Below are positions 55,525-64,000 of a stretch of DNA of 64,000 nt, piece by piece (the first letter of the stretch is position 1; each line of letters starts with the position of its first letter). The notes beneath the pieces were generated by a model, which saw nothing but the letters and a program-made list of their open reading frames with translations, did not search any database and was not told where the DNA came from. This DNA is from an uncultured Prevotellaceae bacterium (lineage in GTDB: Bacteria > Bacteroidota > Bacteroidia > Bacteroidales > Bacteroidaceae): contig CAMVPA010000004.1 of the NCBI GenBank assembly GCA_947169245.1, positions 1 to 64,000 on the forward strand, in the 5' to 3' direction. Both the position numbers and the translations under genes were made by a program.

Positions 55525-58230
55525 ATGCGACAACTACTACTGATACTCGCCATGGCATGCTGCACAGCAGTCTCGGCGAAGAACTACAGCATTAGCCTGA
55601 CCATTACGGAACAGGACACGCAGGAGGCTGTCGTCATGGGCAACATCAGCCTGAAGCCGGCAGGCATCCTCGCCGTCACCGACGCCGACGGCAAAGCCCT
55701 CATCCAGAACGTTCCCGAGGGCGAATACACACTGACCATCACGTATGTGGGCTATGAGACCATCAGCCGCCGAGTCAGGGTCGACCGCGACCTGACAATG
55801 AACCTGAAGATGACACCCACGTCGCTGGCCCTGAAGGAGGTGACGGTGACGGCAAAGACCCGTGAGAGCGGTGCCTCGACAAGCAGCGTCATCGGCCGAC
55901 AGGCCATTGACCACCTGCAGGCCACCTCACTGGCCGACGTCATGCAACTGATTCCCGGACAGCTCATCGACCGTCCTGACCTGACGCAGCAACAGGGTCT
56001 GCAGCTACGCACATTACAGAACAACTCGACGATGGCCTTCGGCACAAGCATCGTGGTCGACGGCATGCCGATGTCGAACAACGGCAATGTGGGCCAAGGC
56101 ACTTTCACAGGCTCGGCTTTCGCGGGCACCGACCTCAGACAGGTAAGTGCTGACAACATCGAAGAGGTGGAGGTCATACGTGGCATCCCCTCGGCCGAAT
56201 ATGGCGACCTGACCAGCGGCCTCGTCGTGGTACACTCGAAGGTTGGCGTGACGCCATGGCAGGCAAAGGCGAAAATCAATCCCGGCCTGCAGAATTACAG
56301 CTTAGGCAAGGGTCTGAGGCTGGGTAAGGGAGGTGTCGTCAATGCCAACATCGACTACGCCAAGGCATGGGGCGACCCACGACAGAAGACCCGCTCGTTC
56401 GACCGCTATACGGCCAACATGGGCTGGGGCTACGACATCAGCCGCAAGTGGCACACCGACACAAAGCTGCGTTTCATGCAGGCCAAGGACTGGACGGGTA
56501 ACGACCCTGACGCCATCCAGGACGGGACCGAGAACCGCTCTACGAACACCAACTTCGGACTGACACACAACGGCAAGCTGCAGATGGACCTGCCACTGAT
56601 GCGCTCACTGAAATACACCATTGGCCTCAGCCTGTCGAAAGCCGATACCAAGAACACGAGCTATGTTGCCGTGAGCAGCGGACTGCTGCCCATACTGACC
56701 GCTATGGAGACGGGCTACTACAGCGTGCCCTGGAAGACGACGTCGTATCTGGCAACAGGACGGACGGAGAGCCGACCGGGCAACGTCTTCCTGAAGGTGA
56801 CCGACGACTTCTTCATGCGTAAGGGCAAGACGGTGCAGAGCTTCAAACTTGGCGTAGACTACCACTACGACTGGAACAACGGCAAGGGCTACTATAACGA
56901 AATCGACACGCTGCCCTACCGTCCGAACGCCAACGGTCGTCCCCGTGCTTTCAGCGACATTCCCGGACTGCATCAGCTGTCGGTCTTCGCCGAGGACCAG
57001 TTCACGTATAATATTAATAAGGTGAACCGCCTGCGCGTGAACTTCGGTCTGCGCTTCACGTCACTGCAGCCCTTCAGCGACCTGGCCACCACGGCACTGT
57101 CGCCACGACTGAACATGGCCTTCACGGTGACGAAGTGGCTCGACCTGCGAGGAGGCATCGGCATGAACTCGAAGACGCCCGGCCTGAACCACCTCTATCC
57201 TGACAAGAAATACATCGACGACGTCGTGGGCAGTTACACGCTGAGCGATCCTGCCGCCTACTACGTACACACCGAGGTGTACGACGTGCAGCGCTCGAAG
57301 GGTCTGAAGAACGCGACGACGACAAAGGTGGAAGCGGGCATCGACATCAAACTGCCCAAGAACCGCAAGATCAGCGTGCTGGCCTATCAGGACCGTACGC
57401 CCAACGGCTTCGAGGTGGCCTCCGACTACTTCACATACACCTACAACTACTTCGGCGAGGGCAATAGGCCAGCCATCGTCAACGGACAGCCCGACTTCAC
57501 GACGGGCTACACAGAGCAGTTCACCTGCTTCGCCACGACGGGACAGCTGGAGAACACCAACAAGACCATCAACCGCGGTGTGGAGTTCGACTTCGACCTG
57601 GGCGAGATTCGTCCGCTGCGCACCACCCTCTTCTTCAGCGGTGCGTGGAACGAGACGAAGACCGACTGGAGCACGCGCATGAACAACACTGCCGTGCCCG
57701 CTTCACTGCTCAGTGGAACAAAATATGTCGGCAAGGGCATCTCGCCCGTCCGCATCGTCTACCCATCGGGACTGGACTACACGCGCCTGCGCCGGTTCAT
57801 CAACACCCTGCGCGCCGTCACCCACATACCACAGCTGAACATGGTAGCCTCGTTCACGGGACAGGTTATCTGGCATAACTCCACCTGGAGCTACACGGCC
57901 GACAAGGACCCGATAGGCTGGATTACGAGCGACCTGCAGTACCACGACATCAATTCGGCAGAGTACATCGTCTTCGATGGCGGACAGATAGCCACCAACG
58001 ACGAAAAGCTGAAGCTGCGCTACACTGACAACGAGCCGACGAAGAACCCCGTGACATGGAACCTGTCGGCACGACTGACGAAGGAATTTGACAAGATGGG
58101 CGCTTTGTCGCTCTTTGTAGACAACTGTCTCTTCTACGAGCCCTACCTGAAAGGCAATAACACCACGACGCTGTCGCAGCGCAACACAGGCAAGTTTGCC
58201 TTCGGCGCTGAACTCTCCATTAATCTGTAA
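55525..58230 (+). CDS. TonB-dependent outer membrane receptor with carboxypeptidase-regulatory-like N-term
   Basis: EAVVMGNISLKPAGILAVTDADGKALIQNVPEGEYTLTITYVGYE; plug TSSVIGRQAIDHLQATSLADVMQLIPG; start set at 55525. Confidence 0.9.
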   Translation: MRQLLLILAMACCTAVSAKNYSISLTITEQDTQEAVVMGNISLKPAGILAVTDADGKALIQNVPEGEYTLTITYVGYETISRRVRVDRDLTMNLKMTPTSLALKEVTVTAKTRESGASTSSVIGRQAIDHLQATSLADVMQLIPGQLIDRPDLTQQQGLQLRTLQNNSTMAFGTSIVVDGMPMSNNGNVGQGTFTGSAFAGTDLRQVSADNIEEVEVIRGIPSAEYGDLTSGLVVVHSKVGVTPWQAKAKINPGLQNYSLGKGLRLGKGGVVNANIDYAKAWGDPRQKTRSFDRYTANMGWGYDISRKWHTDTKLRFMQAKDWTGNDPDAIQDGTENRSTNTNFGLTHNGKLQMDLPLMRSLKYTIGLSLSKADTKNTSYVAVSSGLLPILTAMETGYYSVPWKTTSYLATGRTESRPGNVFLKVTDDFFMRKGKTVQSFKLGVDYHYDWNNGKGYYNEIDTLPYRPNANGRPRAFSDIPGLHQLSVFAEDQFTYNINKVNRLRVNFGLRFTSLQPFSDLATTALSPRLNMAFTVTKWLDLRGGIGMNSKTPGLNHLYPDKKYIDDVVGSYTLSDPAAYYVHTEVYDVQRSKGLKNATTTKVEAGIDIKLPKNRKISVLAYQDRTPNGFEVASDYFTYTYNYFGEGNRPAIVNGQPDFTTGYTEQFTCFATTGQLENTNKTINRGVEFDFDLGEIRPLRTTLFFSGAWNETKTDWSTRMNNTAVPASLLSGTKYVGKGISPVRIVYPSGLDYTRLRRFINTLRAVTHIPQLNMVASFTGQVIWHNSTWSYTADKDPIGWITSDLQYHDINSAEYIVFDGGQIATNDEKLKLRYTDNEPTKNPVTWNLSARLTKEFDKMGALSLFVDNCLFYEPYLKGNNTTTLSQRNTGKFAFGAELSINL

Positions 58231-58236
58231 AGCAAT

Positions 58237-59448
58237 ATGAAGAAGATACTATTCACCTTGGCAACACTGCTGTCGCTGGCATCGTGCATCGACTACAACG
58301 ATGCCACCACGGAAATAACGGCCCGCGTACAGCTGGCGATGCCGGCAGAGTTCGTCAACGGCACTGACCTGGCAGGCCACACCATCACGATGCAGCAGGG
58401 CAGCACGCTGCTGACGGCGACCACCGACGAGGACGGCGTGGCGACATTTGCCAATCTCATCCCCGACGTCTACGACATCAGCTGCTCGTGGGAGCTGACA
58501 GCCGACCAGTACCATGCACTGACAGGCGACGAGCAGGTGGTCAGCGGCTGCACCGTCAGCGGTTCGCTGAACAGCCACCTCATCCGTGAGGAGCAGACCA
58601 TCGAACTCGGCACAAACCTCAGCATCAACCGCGACATCATCATCGGCAAGATATACTACGCCGGCTCGAAGGACAACAACAACCGCAGCTACATGCCAGG
58701 CAAGTACATTGAGCTCTACAACCAGAGCAACAATGCCGTTGACGTCAGCGGACTATACATCGGACTCGTCGAGGCAGAGAGCACGCAAGCCTATACGCTG
58801 GAGAACCTGCACGAGGCCTTTGCCGACACGGTGGTGCTGGTGAAGCAGGTGTTCCGTATTCCTGCCGACGTACCCTTCATGGTACAGCCCGGCGCTACGG
58901 TGCTCATTGTGAACAGCGCCACGGACCACCGTAACAACAACGACATGGAGAACGACCTGAGCGATGCCGACTTTGAGGCAAAAGATGCCACTGGCAAGAC
59001 GCAGAACAACCCTGACGTGCCTGCGCTGGAGCTCATCTACACGATGTACCCCAGTGTCTCGAACATGAATCTCGTGCAGAGCGGCCCCTGCTCCGTAGTC
59101 ATCTTCCGCACCGACGACGACATAGCGACGTGGGCCACGACCTACCCCTACGGCAAAACCTCCGGCAACCAGTGGAAACTGCTGCCCAAGCGCCACATCA
59201 TTGACGGCGTGGAGGTGCTGCGCAACAAGAACACGGGCATTGACGTGAGCTCCAAGCGCCTCTACAGCGAGATAGATGCCGGCTATACGAACATCGAAGC
59301 CATCTCGGGCTACACCGGAGAGGTCGTCTACCGCCGCACCAGCGACAAACGGGGTGACGACGGCCACAAGATTCTCATCGACACCAACAACTCGAGCAAC
59401 GACTTCCAGGTCTCCAAAACGATAAAACCGCGCGAATATGACGAATAA
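58237..59448 (+). CDS. DUF4876-type lipoprotein (paralogue 1)
   Basis: MKKILFTLATLLSLASCIDYNDATTE lipobox; GKIYYAGSKDNNNRSYMPGKYIELYNQSNNAVDVSGLYIGLVE. Confidence 0.75.
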   Translation: MKKILFTLATLLSLASCIDYNDATTEITARVQLAMPAEFVNGTDLAGHTITMQQGSTLLTATTDEDGVATFANLIPDVYDISCSWELTADQYHALTGDEQVVSGCTVSGSLNSHLIREEQTIELGTNLSINRDIIIGKIYYAGSKDNNNRSYMPGKYIELYNQSNNAVDVSGLYIGLVEAESTQAYTLENLHEAFADTVVLVKQVFRIPADVPFMVQPGATVLIVNSATDHRNNNDMENDLSDADFEAKDATGKTQNNPDVPALELIYTMYPSVSNMNLVQSGPCSVVIFRTDDDIATWATTYPYGKTSGNQWKLLPKRHIIDGVEVLRNKNTGIDVSSKRLYSEIDAGYTNIEAISGYTGEVVYRRTSDKRGDDGHKILIDTNNSSNDFQVSKTIKPREYDE

Positions 59449-60979
59449 GTTCCGCACATTGGCCTTATTGGCCCTATTAGCCCCATTGGGCCTATTCGCC
59501 CCATTGGCCGCATTAGCCCAAGAAGGCAGCTACCGCCACGCCGACGCCACGCAGCTGTGGCGCCTGTCGGGCAACGCTGCCGGACTGGCGCTCGACAGCA
59601 GCGCCAACCGTGGCTATGCGCAGTTTGAACTGCAACACCGCGAGGGCGACTATCACCGTGTACAGGAGGGCGGACAGCGTAACCAGCTTCAGTTCTACAC
59701 GGAGCGCTACCAGCAGATTAACCCCCTGCTCGTGAGCTACGGCTCGTTCCGTTTCAATATGGACCACACCAAAGGCCGAGCCTGGTGTGACGTCATGCGG
59801 CCCTACAACAGCAACCCGTTCTTCTCGGGCAGCAGTGTCAGTGGCAAGTACGACACCCAGCAGTTCGACCTCACCGCCGCCGTGGGAACCCGGCAGATGT
59901 GGGGCTTCACGGGTGGTCTGCGCCTGGACTACAGCGTAGGCGACCTGAGTCGTCTGCGCGACCCGCGCTCCCGCTCTGAGCTGCTCGACTACAAGCTGGC
60001 ACCATCGCTGACCTACAGCACGGGGAGCCACACTGTGGGTATTGCCGGCCACTACAACCGCCGTAAGGAGAAGATACCCAGCATGACCACCGTCCAGCAA
60101 GACCCTGACCTGAAGTACTACCTCATGACAGGTATGGAGCAGGCCACGGGTACCACCGGCGGCTACAGCGGTTACAACCGCGAGTGGGTGGACCACCGCT
60201 TCGGTGCAGAACTGACCTACGGCTACAACAACGGCGCCTTAAAGAGCCTCAGCAGCGTCACCATAGAACGCGGCTCGGAGGACGTGCTTGGCACGTATAA
60301 GTATGAGCCGGGCCACTACATGAGCTACCGCTACGGGCTCACCTCCCACAACCGTATAGATTTGCACCAGATAGACTTCGCCGTCGGCTACGAGCAGGCC
60401 TACGCCGACGAATACCGCCAACAGCTTGTACAAGAGCGCGATGCCGAGAAAGGCTATACCAGCTACTGGTACGAGACGCTTATCACCTTCAAGAAGCGCT
60501 ACCAGGTGAAACAGCTCAACGCAGAGCTCCACTACCGCTACAACATGTACTTGCATATCGGTTGTACCCCCGACAGCTATTTCGGAATAAAAGCCGCTCT
60601 GAACCAGGCAGAAAACAAACACCTGCTGCCGACATCAAGCCTCGAGTACACTCATCTCGACCTAACCGGCGAGGGCGGCACATCGCTGCTGTTTGAACAT
60701 CTTTGGATTGACGCCAAGGCCGGCTACCACATCGCTTCGAAAGCCGACCTGCAGCTGGCCGACGCCACCACCGACTATGCCATCCAAGTGCTGCTGCCCG
60801 ACATGCAGTACTACGATGCCAACTACTGGCGCGGTCATCTCTCCCTGACCTACCAGTTCCCGCTGTCGCTGAAGGGCAAGCGCACCACCGCCTTCGTCCG
60901 TGCCTACGGCGACTACCTCAGTGCCGACCACGGCCTCAACGGCTCTACCGTCGGTCTCTCCTTCGGACTATTCAACTAA
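59438..60979 (+). CDS. DUF6850-type outer-membrane beta-barrel protein
   Basis: 513 aa, signal peptide, alternating beta-strand composition, ends SADHGLNGSTVGLSFGLFN. Confidence 0.65.
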   Translation: MTNKFRTLALLALLAPLGLFAPLAALAQEGSYRHADATQLWRLSGNAAGLALDSSANRGYAQFELQHREGDYHRVQEGGQRNQLQFYTERYQQINPLLVSYGSFRFNMDHTKGRAWCDVMRPYNSNPFFSGSSVSGKYDTQQFDLTAAVGTRQMWGFTGGLRLDYSVGDLSRLRDPRSRSELLDYKLAPSLTYSTGSHTVGIAGHYNRRKEKIPSMTTVQQDPDLKYYLMTGMEQATGTTGGYSGYNREWVDHRFGAELTYGYNNGALKSLSSVTIERGSEDVLGTYKYEPGHYMSYRYGLTSHNRIDLHQIDFAVGYEQAYADEYRQQLVQERDAEKGYTSYWYETLITFKKRYQVKQLNAELHYRYNMYLHIGCTPDSYFGIKAALNQAENKHLLPTSSLEYTHLDLTGEGGTSLLFEHLWIDAKAGYHIASKADLQLADATTDYAIQVLLPDMQYYDANYWRGHLSLTYQFPLSLKGKRTTAFVRAYGDYLSADHGLNGSTVGLSFGLFN

Positions 60980-61005
60980 ATACTAACTTATAAAAAGAAA
61001 CACTT

Positions 61006-62577
61006 ATGAGAATAACTACTCCACTGAAAGCGCTGGCCATCGCTGCCGGCCTGTTACTGACCGCTAACGCTGCAGAAGCCAAGCTTGTGAAGCCAAGCAC
61101 CTACGCCAACGATGTCGTCATCGGCAAGGTTTACTACGCTGGCGCCAAGGACAATGGCAACAAGAACTACCTCAATGGCAGATACATTGAGCTCTACAAC
61201 ATCTCGACAGACACGCTCGACATCTCAGGCATGTACATCGGTCTCGTTGAGAGCGACGCAAAGGCCAGTGCATGGACTGCAGAACGACTGACTGAAGCCC
61301 ACAAGGACTCCGTAGCACTGAAGCAGCTGTTCCGTATTCCAGCCAACGCCAAGATGGATCCCTACAGTAGCATCGTCATCGTTAACAGCGCCATCGACCA
61401 CTCGGCCAACGGCGAGAACTTCCCCAATTTGACTGACGCCGACTTCGAGGCCAAGGATGCCTCTGGCAAGACGCAGAACAACCCCGAAGTGCCTGCGCTC
61501 GAACTGGTCTACACAGCCTTCGACGCCATTTCTAACATGAATTTGGCTCAAGGCGGTGCTTGTGCCGTAGTGTTGCTGACACAGGACACCAAGACCGACG
61601 ATTTGACAAAGACCTTTGCCTACGGCAAGGAGAAGGGTTCTGTATATGTGCTGCTGCCGAAGAGCAAGGTGATCGACGGCGTGGAAATCGTCAAGATGGG
61701 TGAAGCTGAGGAAGGAATACTGCGTCTTGACAATAGCCTGGACGCCGGTAACATCGCCATCACCTCCAAGACGGGCTACAACGGTGAGGTCGTCTACCGT
61801 AAGACCGCATTCGTCGTAGGCGGCAAGGCCGCTCTCTTCGACACGAACAACTCGACCGTCGACTTCGCTGTGTCAACGACCATCCAGCCCCGCCAGTATG
61901 ACAGCGAGGCCAGCGGTCTGACGGCACAGAGCATCACCATCCCCGAAAGCGGCTATCTGGCCATCAACATTGACAAACCATTCTTCGGACCGAAGGACAT
62001 GCTCTTCTGCTTTGTCAACGCCAGCAACAACGACGCCACCACCGACCTCAAGTACACGGAGATTCCCGGCGACAGCACGCTGCTGCTGAAGGGCGACTGG
62101 ATTGCCATCGCCAAGCCCGGCACATACGACCTGCAGCTGTCGGCTTCACAGGGTGTGATGAAGAGTCGCTCGTCTATCCAGTCGTGGAGCGACGAGGACA
62201 CCAAGACCATGAAGCAGACCAACCGCCGCTACTACAAGTTCTTGAATACAACAGGTAAGGTTGGCTTCCAGCGCGTGCCTGCTACAGCCGAAGGAAACTA
62301 CAACGTGGCCGACTGTACTGACGGTAACCGTCTGATTGTCACCATCACCGATGCCATCGGCGCCCGCATCTTTGCTGCTAACGGTGCAGCAAGCTGGGAC
62401 GAACTCGAGTTCATTCCCTGGCACGGTGCAACGCCAGAGCAAGCTGCTGCCAGCGTACAGGGCATCACGGTACAGCCCATCAGCAACGGAGCCATCTACG
62501 ACCTGCAGGGTCGTCGCGTCGTTAAACCTTTGAAGGGTATTTACGTCAAAGATGGTAAGAAGATGATTATCAAATAA
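61006..62577 (+). CDS. DUF4876-type secreted protein (paralogue 2) with C-terminal sorting-type motif
   Basis: GKVYYAGAKDNGNKNYLNGRYIELYNISTDTLDISGMYIGLVES; C-term IYDLQGRRVVKPLKGIYVKDGKKMIIK. Confidence 0.78.
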   Translation: MRITTPLKALAIAAGLLLTANAAEAKLVKPSTYANDVVIGKVYYAGAKDNGNKNYLNGRYIELYNISTDTLDISGMYIGLVESDAKASAWTAERLTEAHKDSVALKQLFRIPANAKMDPYSSIVIVNSAIDHSANGENFPNLTDADFEAKDASGKTQNNPEVPALELVYTAFDAISNMNLAQGGACAVVLLTQDTKTDDLTKTFAYGKEKGSVYVLLPKSKVIDGVEIVKMGEAEEGILRLDNSLDAGNIAITSKTGYNGEVVYRKTAFVVGGKAALFDTNNSTVDFAVSTTIQPRQYDSEASGLTAQSITIPESGYLAINIDKPFFGPKDMLFCFVNASNNDATTDLKYTEIPGDSTLLLKGDWIAIAKPGTYDLQLSASQGVMKSRSSIQSWSDEDTKTMKQTNRRYYKFLNTTGKVGFQRVPATAEGNYNVADCTDGNRLIVTITDAIGARIFAANGAASWDELEFIPWHGATPEQAAASVQGITVQPISNGAIYDLQGRRVVKPLKGIYVKDGKKMIIK

Positions 62578-62583
62578 ACGAAA

Positions 62584-62982
62584 ATGAAGAAAATAATACT
62601 TGGCGGACTGGCGCTCATCGCGCTGGCCGCAACACTACAGAGTGCCCTGCCTAAGGGCGATGACATCATCACGAAGGAGGATGGCATGACCGTTGTCAAC
62701 ACCACAGAGTTGGGTAAGGATGTCGTCGGCTATGTCGCCACCACACCCCTGAAAATCTACATTCAGAAGAATAAGGTGGTGAAGGTCGAGGCACTGAAGA
62801 ATCAGGAGACGCCCAAGTACTTCGTGAAAGTGAAGAAGCAACTGCTGGACAAGTGGAATGACAAGAAGGTGAGCGAGGCCGCCAAGATGAAGGTCGACGG
62901 CGTCACCGGCGCCACGTTCTCGTCGGACGCTGTCATCAAGAACGTCCAACTGGGACTGGAATACTACCAGAAGAACAAGTAA
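62584..62982 (+). CDS. FMN-binding domain protein (NosR/RnfG-type flavinylation motif)
   Basis: 132 aa; KMKVDGVTGATFSSDAVIKNVQLGLEYYQKNK carries DGxTGATxSS. Confidence 0.8.
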   Translation: MKKIILGGLALIALAATLQSALPKGDDIITKEDGMTVVNTTELGKDVVGYVATTPLKIYIQKNKVVKVEALKNQETPKYFVKVKKQLLDKWNDKKVSEAAKMKVDGVTGATFSSDAVIKNVQLGLEYYQKNK

Positions 62983-63020
62983 TAAGAAAAGCCCTCGCGA
63001 TTGCGGGGGCTTTCTTATTA
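62981..63020 (+). terminator. Terminator after FMN-binding gene
   Basis: AATAAGAAAAGCCCTCGCGATTGCGGGGGCTTTCTTATT. Confidence 0.85.
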
Positions 63021-63034
63021 TTCACTAATTGTAT

Positions 63035-64000
63035 TTACTTTACATTTCCCACCTTGATGAGATACTCTCCGATTTGTACGGCGTTGAGGGCAGCGCCCTT
63101 ACGAATCTGGTCGCCAGAAAGCCAGAACGTCAGGCCATTCTCATCGCTCAGATCCTTACGCACACGACCCACAAAGACATCGTCCTTGCCTGCCGTCTCG
63201 AGCGGCATGGGATAGACGAGGTTGGCGGGATCGTCGACGAGCGTACAGCCGGGAGCGGCGGCAATAGCCTGCTGTGCCTCCTCGACGCTGATGGGACGCT
63301 CAGTCTCAATCCAGACACTCTCGGAATGGCTGCGCAGCGACGAGACACGTACGCACATGGCCGAGCACTTAGCGTCGGTATGCATGATTTTCTGCGTCTC
63401 GTTGAACATCTTCATCTCCTCCTTCGTGTAGCCGTTGGGCTGGAAGACGTCAATCTGGGGAATGACATTGTAAGCCAGCTGGTGGGGGAACTTCTTGACG
63501 GTCTTCACCTCGCCTGTCTCGACCATCTCCTTATACTGCTGCTGCAACTCGGCCATGGCGGCAGCACCGGCCCCCGAGGCACTCTGATAAGAGGCGACAT
63601 GGATGCGCTTGATGTGGCTCAGCTGCTCTAAGGGCTGCAGCACGACAACCATCATGATGGTCGTGCAGTTGGGATTGGCAATGATGCCGCGCGGACGGTT
63701 CAGCGCATCGGCGGCGTTGCACTCGGGAACCACCAAGGGTACGTCGGCGTCCATACGGAAAGCCGAGCTATTGTCAATCATCACGCAGCCGTACTTCGTG
63801 ATGTCGGCAGCAAACTCCCTCGACGTGCCGGCACCGGCCGATGTGAAGGCGATATCGATGTCCTTGAAATCGTCGTTATGCTGGAGCAGCTTCACTGTCA
63901 GCTCCTTTCCACGGAAGGTATACTTAGTGCCAGCCGAGCGCTCAGAGCCGAAAAGCACAAGTTCGTCCATCGGAAAATTTCTCTCATCAAGCAGGCGCAG
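63035..64000 (-). CDS. asd: Aspartate-semialdehyde dehydrogenase (5' end outside window)
   Basis: [40 protein letters not shown]; reading frame stays open past 63970 ([24 protein letters not shown]). Confidence 0.93.
   Translation of the reverse strand: MRLLDERNFPMDELVLFGSERSAGTKYTFRGKELTVKLLQHNDDFKDIDIAFTSAGAGTSREFAADITKYGCVMIDNSSAFRMDADVPLVVPECNAADALNRPRGIIANPNCTTIMMVVVLQPLEQLSHIKRIHVASYQSASGAGAAAMAELQQQYKEMVETGEVKTVKKFPHQLAYNVIPQIDVFQPNGYTKEEMKMFNETQKIMHTDAKCSAMCVRVSSLRSHSESVWIETERPISVEEAQQAIAAAPGCTLVDDPANLVYPMPLETAGKDDVFVGRVRKDLSDENGLTFWLSGDQIRKGAALNAVQIGEYLIKVGNVK

Overview
The window looks like a Bacteroidota chromosome, most likely Prevotella-like (inferred from gene content, TAnnTTTG-type promoters and T9SS-like C-termini). 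It holds about 50 credible CDS, two tRNAs (Leu-TAG, Val-GAC) and several decayed genes. Main gene groups: WG-repeat protein (cut by the window start), AlbA_2 ATPase, RecD-like helicase, DUF3822-rsmD, CotH/lamin-tail surface protein, Fe-ADH, flavodoxin, MFS, RhuM, AraC, cls, queE-queD, dnaG, tandem SGNH esterase, DUF5687 + ABC ATPase, BspA-like LRR protein, etfBA-acyl-CoA dehydrogenase, fRMsr, AEC transporter, purN, mutY, sulfatase, serB, ddh, ruvA, GH28, parC-like, S41 peptidase, an HMA/TonB receptor/DUF4876/DUF6850/FMN-binding operon, and asd (cut by the window end). The most unusual signal is a set of short palindromic and tandem repeat families inserted IN FRAME into conserved genes (recD-like, rsmD, cls, queE x3, dnaG x2, SGNH esterase, histidine kinase, mutY x2, ruvA, etfB). 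In two families a conserved core of about 35-45 bp is flanked by complementary arms, and in one of these the arms differ from copy to copy. The second candidate system is the tightly packed operon at 54.7-63.0 kb, whose gene set suggests extracytoplasmic metal or cofactor capture coupled to a flavinylated protein. Family names were assigned by reading the translations; no database search was run.
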